In this document: positions 48,418 to 57,054 of the stretch, in pieces
How the letters are laid out: each line of letters starts with the position of its first letter
Numbering within the stretch: the first letter of the stretch is position 1
Source: Versatilivorator sp963663845
GTDB lineage: Bacteria > Acidobacteriota > Terriglobia > Versatilivoradales > Versatilivoraceae
Reading direction: 5' to 3'
Length of the DNA stretch: 64,000 nt
Assembly (NCBI GenBank): GCA_963663845.2
Contig: OY760650.2
Location: forward strand, 4,650,001 to 4,714,000
Translations under genes and position numbers: made by a program
Notes under the pieces: generated by a model
Told to the model about the DNA's origin: nothing
Databases searched by the model: none
What the model saw: the letters and a program-made list of their open reading frames with translations, nothing else

Positions 48418-49392
48418 ATGGGAATCTTGACCAACCAGAACGCTTGCAGGGGAAAGTTGACGCTCTTTCTCGTTGCCTTGGTCATTCTATGGGGGCATCA
48501 ACCGGGTTTCGCCCAGTCTCAGGACGTCGAGCAACTCCGCCAAGCGGCCGAACAGGGGGATGCTGAGGCTCAATTCAGCCTTGGCCAAGTCTATTCCTTT
48601 GGCCGGGGCGTGCCTCAGGACAGCGAAGAGGCCGCCAAGTGGTACCGCAGGGCCGCCGAGCAGGGACATTCCAGGGCTCAATTCATGCTGGGAGACCTGG
48701 TCGCTCATGGTGCGGGAGTGGCGTTCGACTACCAGGAAGCGGTGAAGTGGTACCGCAGGGCCGCCGAGGCCGGAGACGTGGGTGGCTTCCACAAGCTGGG
48801 TCTCATGTACGAATCGGGTCAGGGCGTGCCGAAGAATCAACGGGAGGCGCAGAAGTGGTACCGGAAGGCGGCCACCCGGCACCGGAAAGCTGCCGAGCAG
48901 GGAAACGTTGATGCGCAAACGATGCTGGGTTCCATGTACAAGACAGGCAGGGGCGTGCCCCAGTCGCACGATCAAGCGGTGAAGTGGTTCCGGGTCGCCG
49001 CCGGGCAGGGTTCAGCCATTGCCCAGTTGAACCTGAGCCTCATGGTCGCCGACGGTCTGGGCGTACCCCGGGACCACAACCAAGCGGTGAAGTGGTTGCA
49101 GGCGGCCGCCGAGCAGGACTTGGCCTCGGCTCAGATTCGCCTCGCCCAACTCTACGCCAAGGGCCAAGGCACGCCGCAGGATCAGGTGAAAGCCTACGCC
49201 TGGATGCTTCTCGCCACCACCCACTGCGGCTATCACGGCCGGGAAGCCGGCCGACTTAAAGACACCCTTGAAAAGGAGATGACCAACGAGCAATTGGCCG
49301 AGGCTCAACGATTGGCCGCCGAGCTCCGGGAGCGCATCGAAGCCTCACCATCGCAAAAGAACGGTCTGCAATTCCCGTCAGGCCTGGATTGA
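48418..49392 (+). CDS. Secreted Sel1-repeat protein
   Basis: 324 residues from ATG 48418, with GGAGGT 6 bp upstream. A signal peptide (LTLFLVALVILWGHQPGFAQ) is followed by about six 36-residue Sel1 repeats with the core EQGDAEAQFSLGQVYSFGRG, VPQDSEEAAKWYRRAAEQG, and so on; the fourth repeat carries a short duplication (WYRKAATRHRKAAEQ). Sel1 solenoids mediate protein-protein contacts in the periplasm or at the cell surface. The start lies in sequence that replaced the MazF body. Confidence 0.88.
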   Translation: MGILTNQNACRGKLTLFLVALVILWGHQPGFAQSQDVEQLRQAAEQGDAEAQFSLGQVYSFGRGVPQDSEEAAKWYRRAAEQGHSRAQFMLGDLVAHGAGVAFDYQEAVKWYRRAAEAGDVGGFHKLGLMYESGQGVPKNQREAQKWYRKAATRHRKAAEQGNVDAQTMLGSMYKTGRGVPQSHDQAVKWFRVAAGQGSAIAQLNLSLMVADGLGVPRDHNQAVKWLQAAAEQDLASAQIRLAQLYAKGQGTPQDQVKAYAWMLLATTHCGYHGREAGRLKDTLEKEMTNEQLAEAQRLAAELRERIEASPSQKNGLQFPSGLD

Positions 49393-49813
49393 AACGCCAC
49401 TTTCCCCTGACTGCTGTGTTCCCCACAAGATTGATTGACAACCGTCCAGTTGATCCAAGAAAATAGCCCTGCGGTTGGGAGGGCCGCCTCGGCGGTCCGT
49501 TGAGCTTTCGGTTCACCCGGCTGCACATTCTCCCCTCAGTTCGCTCCCTCCGCTTGCTGGTTTCCCCGTCGCCGTGCATCTGCTACACCCTGACCATGCC
49601 GGCTCTGTTGGCAACGCCAGCCAGCAGTAGGTCGTCCTTGATGGCAGTGGTTGTCCGGACTCGCCGCAAAGTTGGAGCCCGGGTCTTTAGCATGAGGACG
49701 GCGAATAATCGAGAACATAGACCCTGACTTTTTCATCCATAACGCAGAGTTTTCCCCTCCTGCTCTTGCCAGCCATAGATATTGTAGCTACACTTATATC
49801 TACATGAGAGTCT
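49393..49813. other. Intergenic region with brnTA promoter
   Basis: 420 bp without a supported gene. It holds a GGGCCGCCTCGGCGGTCC hairpin at about 49484-49501 after the Sel1 gene, and GGCGAATAATCGAGAACA at 49696-49713, which closely matches 55305-55322 beside the orphan BrnA-like gene. The promoter of brnTA is at TTGCCA (49766-49771) and TACACT (49789-49794), spacer 17 bp, overlapped by an inverted TGTAG/CTACA pair. Confidence 0.45.
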
Positions 49814-50095
49814 GTGACCGTGTATGAATGGGACGAGACAAAGAACCAATACAACCAGTCCAAGCACGGCCTCAGCTTTGATGATGCAGAAATTGTGTTC
49901 GTCGGACCGTGCGTCACCTTTGAAGACAACCGCTTCGATTATGGCGAACCGAGATTCATTACCCTGGGGCGCCTCGAGGGCCGTGTTGTAGTGGTGACAC
50001 ACACGCTACGAGGGGCGCGCATGCGAATCATTTCGATGAGAAAGGGCAATCGCCGTGAAGAAAAAGATTATCAAGAGCGACTTGAAACGCCTTGA
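49814..50095 (+). CDS. brnT: BrnT-family ribonuclease toxin
   Basis: 93 residues from GTG 49814. VYEWDETKNQYNQSKHGLSFDDAEIVF is the diagnostic start of BrnT, followed by RFITLGRLEGRVVVVTHTLRGARMRIISMRKGNRREEKDY. BrnT is a RelE-like endoribonuclease that blocks translation. It overlaps the brnA start by 41 bp. This is the only type II pair in the window besides Xre-RES that looks complete. Confidence 0.92.
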   Translation: MTVYEWDETKNQYNQSKHGLSFDDAEIVFVGPCVTFEDNRFDYGEPRFITLGRLEGRVVVVTHTLRGARMRIISMRKGNRREEKDYQERLETP

Positions 50096-50324
50096 TGCGA
50101 TGAGCGACTCGAATATCGATTACTCCGATATTCCGGCACTCGATGCGGCCTTCTTTCGGGATGCGCGGGTGGTCATCCCGCCCGGGAAAAAGCAGCTTAC
50201 CGTGCGTCTGGACGCCGACGTGCTGCAGTGGTTGAAGGACCAGGGCAAGGGTTACCACAGCCGGATCAATGCCATCCTGAGGGCATATTATGAAGCCCAT
50301 CAAAATCGGGCCAAGCCAAGGTAG
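50055..50324 (+). CDS. brnA: BrnA-family antitoxin
   Basis: 89 residues. Central YSDIPALDAAFFRDARVVIPPGKKQLTVRLDADVLQWLKDQGKGYHSRINAILRAYYE matches BrnA: an N-terminal toxin-binding part and a C-terminal ribbon-helix-helix that represses the operon. The start overlaps the end of brnT in another frame, the normal arrangement. Confidence 0.92.
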   Translation: MKKKIIKSDLKRLDAMSDSNIDYSDIPALDAAFFRDARVVIPPGKKQLTVRLDADVLQWLKDQGKGYHSRINAILRAYYEAHQNRAKPR

Positions 50325-50384
50325 CAAGCAGCGGGAGCAAACCTCGGGGCACCTTTCGGCATGGCTTGGCGCGCCAAGCGGAAG

Positions 50385-51287
50385 TTACCGCCCTCGGGAG
50401 TAACCCTTGGCGCACCGGAATCCGATATTCGGGCTCCGCTCCCGAGGCCGCGCGAAGCTTCGATAGGCGCACGTCAGGTACTTGGCCGCATCCGCCCACG
50501 ACCCTCCGCGCAGCACGCGGTACATCCCCTCATCCGGGCCGCCTGGATTCTTGTGGGGAGACCGCTCGTAGTAGAGCCGCTCATAGCGGTCGAAGCACCA
50601 CTCCCACACGTTGCCCGCCATGTCGCACAGTCCGAAGGTGTTCTTCGGAAACCGGCAGACGGTGCGTGGGCCGTCGAGCCCATTGAAATGGGCCTGCTCT
50701 CCCTTGGTCGGCTCCTCGTTCCCCCAGGGAAACTTCACCCCTTCGCCCAGTCCACGGGCCGCCCGCTCCCATTCGGCCTCGGTGGGCAGGCGTTTCCCCA
50801 ACGACTGGCAGTAGGCCGCCGCCTCATGCCAGGTCACGTTCACGACCGGATGGTCCTGCTCGCCCTCCGCGACCTGGCCGTCCACCCAGTGGAACGGCGG
50901 TCGCCGCCCCGTCGCCTGGAGGAACCGCCGATAGGCCTCGTTCGTGACCTCATGTTCATCGAGGTAGAACGGCCCGACCCGGATCATCCTGGCCGGCCGA
51001 TCGTCCTTGAGCAGCGTCGACCGCCGCTTCATGTCATCGTCGGGAAGCGAATGGGAACGCCCCCGCAGAAACTCCCCGCCGGGGACGTAGACCATCCCCG
51101 GCTCGGCGGCGCCAAGCGGCGTCACCGCGACCCCAACCAGGAAACAGGACAACCAGAGAAAGTGGCGCTCAGGCCGCCGCCGGCCGAACCGGCGTCCGCG
51201 CCGGTCCTCGTTGCACGGAACACCATCGACTGAAAGTTGGGGAGAACGAAGCTGATCGACGAAAGCCCTTGACATTGAGCCAATCAA
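50385..51287 (-). CDS. Formylglycine-generating-enzyme-like (SUMF1/FGE-sulfatase domain) protein
   Basis: Up to 300 residues; start uncertain. The N-terminal in-frame ATG codons (51287 and 51275) fall in or next to a partial family A repeat. A hydrophobic leader (LWLSCFLVGVAVTPLGAA) suggests export. The domain is clear: MVYVPGGEFLRGR, FYLDEHEVTNEAYRRFLQAT, HPVVNVTWHEAAAYCQSLGKRLPTEAEWERAARG, FGLCDMAGNVWEWC, VLRGGSWADA and NIGFRCAKG. Classical FGE activates sulfatases by oxidising cysteine; many bacterial homologues with this fold lack that role. No sulfatase gene is here. It lies beside the DUF1501/DUF1549 pair on the same strand. Confidence 0.85.
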   Translation of the reverse strand: MIGSMSRAFVDQLRSPQLSVDGVPCNEDRRGRRFGRRRPERHFLWLSCFLVGVAVTPLGAAEPGMVYVPGGEFLRGRSHSLPDDDMKRRSTLLKDDRPARMIRVGPFYLDEHEVTNEAYRRFLQATGRRPPFHWVDGQVAEGEQDHPVVNVTWHEAAAYCQSLGKRLPTEAEWERAARGLGEGVKFPWGNEEPTKGEQAHFNGLDGPRTVCRFPKNTFGLCDMAGNVWEWCFDRYERLYYERSPHKNPGGPDEGMYRVLRGGSWADAAKYLTCAYRSFARPRERSPNIGFRCAKGYSRGR

Positions 51288-51350
51288 GGTACTGAAGATA
51301 AACTACTCTTGTCCTGACGCCAGCAACTTGGCGAGAGATGCGGGCGGGAG
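51265..51350. mobile_element. Family A element, right-hand fragment
   Basis: GCCCTTGACATTGAGCCAAT, CAAGGTACTGAAGATAAACT and a degraded end GCGAGAGATGCGGGCG match the last ~80 bp of the 250-bp elements at 5543 and 28098. The outer end abuts the TAG stop of the DUF1501 gene (51351-51353), and the inner break lies within the 5' end of the FGE-like gene. Confidence 0.75.
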
Positions 51351-52760
51351 CTAACCGTAGATTTCCGAAATCTCATCCGTCGGGATGTAGCCGTTCGCAC
51401 CCAGCGGATCGACATAGACATAGGGACGTCCCGAAGGCGTATTGCGGATCTCCCTGGACCAGTCTATCCCCAGCGCCGAATAGATCGTCGCCAGCACGTT
51501 CTCGTTGCGAGGCTGTTCCTTGTGGGCCCAGCCCGTCTCGGCGCAGGTGGCGCCATCCGCATCCGAGGCCCCATGCCGTAGGCCGCCCTTCACGCCCGCG
51601 CCCGCGAACAGCGCCGGGTAGACCGGGTTGTGATGGTCACGCCCGTGCATGTTGTTGAGCGGGCCCGGTGTCCGGCCGAACTCGCTCATGTTGACGACCA
51701 GCGTCTCGTCGAGCAGGGTCTTCTCGGGATGGGTCTTCGACGGAATCCCGGCAAGATCCTCGAGCAGCGCCGAGAAGGCCTGATCGTACTCGGCGCAGAG
51801 AGTGTAGTGATTCGAATCCTTGGAACGATCCCAAATGTGGGTGTGGTGGTCCCAGCCGGAGTGGCAGATGTGGATGTAACGGGTTCCGGCATCCTGCGCC
51901 AGCACGTTCCGCGCCAGGATGGAAGAGACCCCGGCCTGGTGGGTCCCGTAGCGCTTCTTGTCTTCTTCGGTGATGCGAAAGGCCGCCGGCCAGCGCTCAT
52001 CCGAAAGCAGGCCGTAGGCTGCGTCGTAGAAGTCGTCGTAGCCCAACATCTTCCGCCCCAGGCCGGAAAGCCGCTTGTGCCTGACGTCACGCAGCTTGCT
52101 CAAGAGCGCCCAACGCTGTTCCAGCAGCTCCACCACCTTCCGGTCGAGCGAGGGTGAATCCGTTACCGCCTCGGTATTGATGTCGACCACCGAGAACCGG
52201 GCCGGAAGGAATCCTGTCGACAAAGCCCCGGCCGACCCTTTCTCCAGGTTGAACGACAGGTAGGTGGGGAAGGTATCGGTCGGACGCCGCCGCTCCTCCA
52301 ACTCGGCCGCGATCACCGAGCCGATGGCGGGAATCTCGCGCGCAAACGCCAGGTTCATCTGCCGGCCGGTCTGCAAGTAATACTGGGCCCGGAAGTGGAC
52401 CTCTTCATGGCTCTGCATCGACCGCACCACGGCGATCTTGTCCATGTGCTTCGACATCTTCGGCAGCAGGAGCTGCGACATGTGCAGGTCCGGCGCCAAC
52501 TGCGTGGTCGCCAGGTCCTTGGCCGTCCCCGCGCTTTCCTTGAAATCGTAGGAGTCGACGTGGCTGATGGCGCCCGACATCTCGTAGAAGAGAACGTTGC
52601 GCGCCGTTCCGCGCGGCTGCACCCTGGCGCCGGATGGCCTGGCGGATACCTGCAGCGGCCACACCCCGTCGATCGAGGCGCCAAGCAGACCGAGTCCGCC
52701 CAGCCGCAGCAAATCGCGTCGCGTTCTCAGCAGATCTCCTACTTTCCTGGCCTCCATCAT
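51351..52760 (-). CDS. DUF1501 domain protein (sulfatase-like fold)
   Basis: 469 residues. A twin-arginine-like N-terminus (RTRRDLLRLGGLGLLGAS) indicates export. DUF1501 features: NVLFYEMSGAISHVDSYDFKE, LHMSQLLLPKMSKHMDKIAVVRSM, HSGWDHHTHIWDRSK, DETLVVNMSEFGRTPGPLNNMHGRDHHNPVYPALFAGAGVKGG. The histidines and aspartates of the alkaline-phosphatase-like core are retained. These proteins nearly always pair with DUF1549/DUF1553 cytochromes, as here, and their biochemical role is unknown. ATG 52760 follows GGAGGT. Confidence 0.9.
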   Translation of the reverse strand: MMEARKVGDLLRTRRDLLRLGGLGLLGASIDGVWPLQVSARPSGARVQPRGTARNVLFYEMSGAISHVDSYDFKESAGTAKDLATTQLAPDLHMSQLLLPKMSKHMDKIAVVRSMQSHEEVHFRAQYYLQTGRQMNLAFAREIPAIGSVIAAELEERRRPTDTFPTYLSFNLEKGSAGALSTGFLPARFSVVDINTEAVTDSPSLDRKVVELLEQRWALLSKLRDVRHKRLSGLGRKMLGYDDFYDAAYGLLSDERWPAAFRITEEDKKRYGTHQAGVSSILARNVLAQDAGTRYIHICHSGWDHHTHIWDRSKDSNHYTLCAEYDQAFSALLEDLAGIPSKTHPEKTLLDETLVVNMSEFGRTPGPLNNMHGRDHHNPVYPALFAGAGVKGGLRHGASDADGATCAETGWAHKEQPRNENVLATIYSALGIDWSREIRNTPSGRPYVYVDPLGANGYIPTDEISEIYG

Positions 52761-52838
52761 CGGAACACCTCCCTGAAACAGGCGGGCGCGACCTCCGCCA
52801 ACCCGGGGGCGCGGCGCAACGGGCCCGATTCCCCGCCG

Positions 52839-54677
52839 CTAGTAGTTGAAGAAGAACTCCACGCTATTGATCAGCGCCCACTGCAAGTTTTCCGCCCCGG
52901 CGACGCGATCCGTCTTCAGGGCCGCCAAGGCGACCGTTTTCTCCTCGCTCGAGGGCGGACGCGAAAGCGTCCCCAGGAACAGCTCGTCCACCACCCGGTC
53001 GTCGTCGCTGTCGAGCAGCTTCTTCAGGCGGCTGTCTTCCTGGGCGATGACACGATCGGTCACCACCGGCGACTGCATCAGGGCCAGCGGATGCAGCAGT
53101 GAGCCGGGAACCTCCCGCGGCGGCGTATTGCGGTCCGACTGGCCGAAGGTCCGCAGGAAGGTCCGCACGTCGCGACCGCCCGGAGGCCCGGCCAGCTTCA
53201 ACGTCCTGCCGACTTTGCTGTCCCCGAACTTGAAGTCCCCGGGGCGGCCGGTGGCGAGCGCAATCGCGTCGTGCAACTCCTCGGCGCTCAGCCGCCGCAC
53301 GAACTTGCGCGCGAAGTAGCGCGCGTAGGAATCGTTCCATTCCCCCTGGAACCGCGCCGACAACCGGTAGGCGCTCGACTGGGTAATGGTTCGCATCAAC
53401 TCCTTGATGCTGTAGTTGCTCTCGCGAAAACTCTGCGCCAACTCGTCCAGCAACTCCGGGTGCGACGGCTGCAACTCCCAGCCTTCGGGCAGGTTGTCCG
53501 GGTCCTGCCGCAGCAAATCGAACTCGTCGAACGGCTCCACGATCCCGAAGCCCATCAACTTCGCCCAGAAGCGGTTCACCGTGCCGCGAGCGAACTGCGG
53601 ATGGGCGGTCAATATCCGTCCCAGCGCCTCCCGCGGTTCCTCGCCGGGCCGCGGCTCTTCGCCGTTCAGCAGAAACACCGGATGGTCCGGCCCGCCCAGC
53701 CGCGCCACGCGAACCATGCTCTCGCCCTCGGTGTCGTAGCCGGGATTGCCGTCATCCAGCAAGAACTCGCCCGACTGCGGCTGGCCGTTCTCGAAATACA
53801 TCAGGTACCGCGACTGGCCCAGAAAGGCGGCCAGTTGAAAGAACTCGGCCCGACTCCTGGTGCTCAGCCAGACGTTCACCGCCTCGAGGTGTCCTTGCCC
53901 ATCGTGGCATGAGATACAGGACAGGTTCAGTCCCATGAAGATCCTGGCGTAGTGAATGGCCAACTCGTCGTGGGTATCGAGCTGATGCACCATGCCGAGG
54001 TCGTCGCCGTCCTTGGGCTGGGGCGCCCCCTGGATGTGCTCCCGCGCCATCACGTTCGACGCCGCCACCACGTGGTTGCTCTTGGCCGATGCCGAGATGA
54101 TGTCGTAGGCAACCTGGTCGTAGGGCCTGTCGGCGCGCAGGTTCTGCTTCATCCAGAAGTGGAAGAGGTGTTGCCCGCGCCCCATCTTGCCGTTGGCGCG
54201 GAACAGATCCATGAAGTGGTAGGCCCACTTCTCGACGTACTCTTCGCTGTCGAGCAGCCGGTCGATCAGCTTGTCTCGCTTGTCGGGATCATCGTCCGCC
54301 AGGAAGGCGCGCACCTCCGTCCGAACCGGGATGCGCCCCGCCAAGTCGAGCGTCACGCGCCGCAGAAACTCGATGTCCGACGCCGGCCGCGCATGCGGCA
54401 CGCCATCGCGCTCCATCTTGCCGAAGATGTGATCGTCGATGAAGTTCCGCCGCTCGACGAGATCCGGCTCCGAGCCCGGCTCGGACCCGAGCAGCCGATC
54501 GGTCAACGCCGCCGCCTGGTTCGACTTGGGGCGGTCGAACAAGGAACCGTGCGCCTCGGAAAACTCCTCCGGGCCGAGGGGCTCGGGACGAGCCTGGCGC
54601 GGGTCGCCCTGCTCCTGCGCCGACAGCATCACGGCTGTCAACAGCACGCATGCGAGAATATTGCCGGCCTGCTTCAT
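52839..54677 (-). CDS. DUF1549/DUF1553 domain protein with cytochrome c motif
   Basis: 612 residues with an N-terminal signal peptide (ILACVLLTAVMLSAQ). DUF1549 part: FIDDHIFGKMERDGVPHARPASDIEFLRRVTLDLAGRIPVRTEVRAFLAD, EKWAYHFMDLFR. A haem-binding CISCH motif lies near residue 257 (NLSCISCHDGQGH). DUF1553 part: RGTVNRFWAKLMGFGIVEPFDEF, SYSIKELMRTITQSSAYRLSA-like, FVRRLSAEELHDAIALATG and GTLSRPPSSEE. It is the usual upstream partner of a DUF1501 protein; 78 bp separate them. Shorter than many homologues because the extra N-terminal cytochrome domain is absent. Confidence 0.9.
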   Translation of the reverse strand: MKQAGNILACVLLTAVMLSAQEQGDPRQARPEPLGPEEFSEAHGSLFDRPKSNQAAALTDRLLGSEPGSEPDLVERRNFIDDHIFGKMERDGVPHARPASDIEFLRRVTLDLAGRIPVRTEVRAFLADDDPDKRDKLIDRLLDSEEYVEKWAYHFMDLFRANGKMGRGQHLFHFWMKQNLRADRPYDQVAYDIISASAKSNHVVAASNVMAREHIQGAPQPKDGDDLGMVHQLDTHDELAIHYARIFMGLNLSCISCHDGQGHLEAVNVWLSTRSRAEFFQLAAFLGQSRYLMYFENGQPQSGEFLLDDGNPGYDTEGESMVRVARLGGPDHPVFLLNGEEPRPGEEPREALGRILTAHPQFARGTVNRFWAKLMGFGIVEPFDEFDLLRQDPDNLPEGWELQPSHPELLDELAQSFRESNYSIKELMRTITQSSAYRLSARFQGEWNDSYARYFARKFVRRLSAEELHDAIALATGRPGDFKFGDSKVGRTLKLAGPPGGRDVRTFLRTFGQSDRNTPPREVPGSLLHPLALMQSPVVTDRVIAQEDSRLKKLLDSDDDRVVDELFLGTLSRPPSSEEKTVALAALKTDRVAGAENLQWALINSVEFFFNY

Positions 54678-55312
54678 GAGAGGCTTCTAAGGTGAACGCA
54701 GTCAAGCACATCCTACGCCCACCCCGTCAGAGTGTCAATTCCAATAGTTGATCGAGCCTTTTGCAAAATTCCCAATCTGGAATGACATGGAGGTAGCAAA
54801 GGTGAAGGGCTGGTAGCTCCGGCATTCACCACAAAAAGCACAAAAGGCACAAAATGAGTGGCTTGATTTCGAGTCTTGACGATCGAAGGGTTCTTTTTGT
54901 GCCTTTTGTGGCCATTCCCATAAAAGATCCCTCTGCCGATTCTTGCAAACGCTTCATTCCAAATAATAAGCATGTTCCCCTTAGCAGTATCGTGGGTTAC
55001 GGGAGAGCTGCGAAGCTGCGGTTGGAGTCGGTAACCCGACGCGACGCCCCCTACAAGCCATCCGTATAGAGCTGCGAAGCAGCGCCCGCGTGTAGCCCCA
55101 GGCGGAAGCCTGGGGTCGTCTGAACCCGGCACTGCCACAGCCGCGAATGCTGCGAATAGGAAGCACCCTTCCGAAACGCACTGCCTCTCGAGCCTTTTGC
55201 AAAAGGCTCAATTCCAATAGTTGATCGACCGAGAACGGTTCAAGACCTGTTTCTCACCAGGAAAAGGCCGCGTTGTTGACACCCAGATTTATCGTAGTAA
55301 CATAAAAGGCGA
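54678..55312. repeat. Repeat-filled intergenic region
   Basis: 635 bp without a supported gene. GATCGAGCCTTTTGCAAAAT at 54749-54768 shares CAATTCCAATAGTTGATCGA with 55208-55227. The perfect palindrome GAGCCTTTTGCAAAAGGCTC is at 55191-55210. An inverted pair, CCACAAAAAGCACAAAAGGC (54828-54847) facing TTTTTGTGCCTTTTGTGGCC (54893-54912), encloses about 85 bp. TTTCTCACCAGG at 55249-55260 matches the inner end of the family A terminal repeat. Confidence 0.6.
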
Positions 55313-55561
55313 ATGATCGAGAACAAAGACTCTATGGCAAAAGATTTTGACCCGGATACCCCACCCGACCTGTCGAGGGACGGCTGGCCGGAAAAGTTTG
55401 CCAAGGTAGCTGTGCGGCGGGGTCGCCCGCCGGTTGCCAAGCCGAAAGTGTCAACCACCATCCGGCTATCACGGGATGTGATCGATCACTTCCGTGCCGA
55501 CGGGAAGGGCTGGCAGACACGGATCGACGAGGCGCTTCGCGAGTGGATCGGGAGTCGGTAG
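55313..55561 (+). CDS. BrnA-like antitoxin, apparently orphan
   Basis: 82 residues (a start at the ATG 55334 is also possible). FDPDTPPDLSRDGWPEKFAKVAVRRGRPPVAKPKVSTTIRLSRDVIDHFRADGKGWQTRIDEALREWIG matches BrnA-type and related CopG antitoxins, ending in the helix pair GWQTRIDEALREW. No BrnT gene precedes it; only repeats lie upstream. It is either a solitary regulator or the survivor of a lost pair. Confidence 0.75.
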   Translation: MIENKDSMAKDFDPDTPPDLSRDGWPEKFAKVAVRRGRPPVAKPKVSTTIRLSRDVIDHFRADGKGWQTRIDEALREWIGSR

Positions 55562-55631
55562 AGCTACTGAGGATTCGGCCGCTGGCGTCCTGCTTCCAGC
55601 GTCGCGATGTTATTTTCGGGCAGCGCCTTTA

Positions 55632-56387
55632 CTACCTGAAGAGATCCCTTTCCGGCGGACGAATCAGTTCACGAGCCGAGCCCTCGGCGGCCGCATAGGT
55701 CAATCCGCGGACGATGGCCACCGGGATGCCGCGGGTCTTTCCCATGACCGGCTCGGCGGCCCCGGCCAGCTCGTCGGCCCAGGCCATGGCGGTAGCCTCC
55801 AGCGGGCGGCCGGCGCTGTCGAGCCCGCCCCGGTAGTCCATCAAAGGGGCCAGGCCGGCAACCCCGATGGCGACGTTCACCAGCCCCTCACGCCAGGGCC
55901 GGCCGAAGGTGTCCGAAACGATCACGGCCAGGCGGGTGTCAAAACTCTTCTCCAGGCAGCTCCGGAGGCGGCGGGCCGAGGCGTCGGGGTCCTCCGGCAG
56001 GAGCGTGACCTCGCCGGCGGCCGTGTTGGACTGGTCCACTCCGGCGTTGGCGCAAACGAACCCGTGATGGGTTTCCACGATCAGCCGGCCTCGGTCCATC
56101 CTGACGATACGGCGGGACTGGCCGAGGATGGTCTCGACCAAGGCCGGGTCCTTGCCCAGCTCGCCCGCCCAGCCGCGGGCCAGGCGAGAGGGCTTGACCG
56201 TTTCCAGCCGGACTGTTCTGCCCTCGTCCTTGGAGACGACCTTCTGTGTGACCACGAAGATGTCTCCCTCCAGCACCTCCAGGGAGGCGTCCCGAACGGC
56301 CCGGCAGATGAGCTCGCCCAGTCCGCTCCCCCGCCGGATTTCCGGCAGACCGGGAATGCCGATGACCCTGTACTCAGGAACCCGCAT
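55632..56387 (-). CDS. cofE: Coenzyme F420-0:L-glutamate ligase
   Basis: 251 residues. VIGIPGLPEIRRGSGLGELI, LEGDIFVVTQKVVSKDEGRTVRL, VDQSNTAAGEVTLLPEDPDASARRL, VIVSDTFGRPWREGLVNVAIGVAGLAPLMDYRG and ADELAGAAEPVMGKTRGIPVAIVRGL are the CofE/FbiB ligase signatures. It adds glutamates to F420-0. It is the free-standing form, without the C-terminal nitroreductase domain of actinobacterial FbiB. Its start overlaps the cofC stop by 14 bp. Confidence 0.95.
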   Translation of the reverse strand: MRVPEYRVIGIPGLPEIRRGSGLGELICRAVRDASLEVLEGDIFVVTQKVVSKDEGRTVRLETVKPSRLARGWAGELGKDPALVETILGQSRRIVRMDRGRLIVETHHGFVCANAGVDQSNTAAGEVTLLPEDPDASARRLRSCLEKSFDTRLAVIVSDTFGRPWREGLVNVAIGVAGLAPLMDYRGGLDSAGRPLEATAMAWADELAGAAEPVMGKTRGIPVAIVRGLTYAAAEGSARELIRPPERDLFR

Positions 56388-57054
56388 GGGTGCCTCGATT
56401 CGACTCCGCCAGCCGTTCCGCCGCTGCCAGCCTCCGGAGCAGGGCCTGGGTGGCGGTTCCCTTCCCCAACCCCAGGAAGCGCTCCAGGTCTGAGGCCAGG
56501 TCCAGGTCCAGGGCCAGCCTCGGCATCTTTCTGACCAACACCTGGACGTCCTGGAGGCGCGCCTCCCGTAGGTGTTTTTGCAGGCTGTCGGCTCCGAACC
56601 TGGAGGGGAAAATCAGGGGCGGCGAGCGCAGCAGGGCGTTGGTTCCCAGCCCATCCCGGGAGGGGACCAGCACGGCCGCGGGTCCCCGGGCGGCCGGGTC
56701 GAGGAGGGCATCCAGGTCCCGCGACTGCACCAGGGGAACGTCCACCGGCAGCCGGAGAACGGCTTCGGCTCCCTGCTCTTCCAGCCGCCTCGAAGCCCAG
56801 TCCACGGAACGGCTCTCGGAGACCTGCTCGGTTTCCCGAAACAGGTCCCAGCCGTTCCTGGCCGCATAGGCAGCCACTCCCGGGTCGCGGGCCACCACCA
56901 CCACACGATCGGCCAAGCGGCATCCGCGCACAGCCGCGCCCACGTCCTCCAGCATGGCCCAGACCAGTTGGGTCCGCTCCCCGGGAGAGAGCAGCCCGGC
57001 CAGGCGGTGCTTGGATCGCTCCGGATCCTTGACGGGAAGAAGGACGACCCTCAC
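56374..57054 (-). CDS. cofC: 2-phospho-L-lactate (or PEP/phosphoglycerate) guanylyltransferase
   Basis: 226 residues from GTG 57054, which overlaps the cofD TGA (GTGA). VVLLPVKDPERSKHRLAGLLSPGERTQLVWAMLEDV is the nucleotidyltransferase N-terminus, followed by LRLPVDVPLVQSRDLDALL and VPSRDGLGTNALLRSPP. CofC activates the three-carbon phosphoacid for transfer by CofD; whether the substrate is 2-phospholactate, PEP or 3-phosphoglycerate cannot be read from sequence. The C-terminal ~30 residues are an extra Arg/Ala-rich tail. Confidence 0.92.
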   Translation of the reverse strand: MRVVLLPVKDPERSKHRLAGLLSPGERTQLVWAMLEDVGAAVRGCRLADRVVVVARDPGVAAYAARNGWDLFRETEQVSESRSVDWASRRLEEQGAEAVLRLPVDVPLVQSRDLDALLDPAARGPAAVLVPSRDGLGTNALLRSPPLIFPSRFGADSLQKHLREARLQDVQVLVRKMPRLALDLDLASDLERFLGLGKGTATQALLRRLAAAERLAESNRGTHAGS

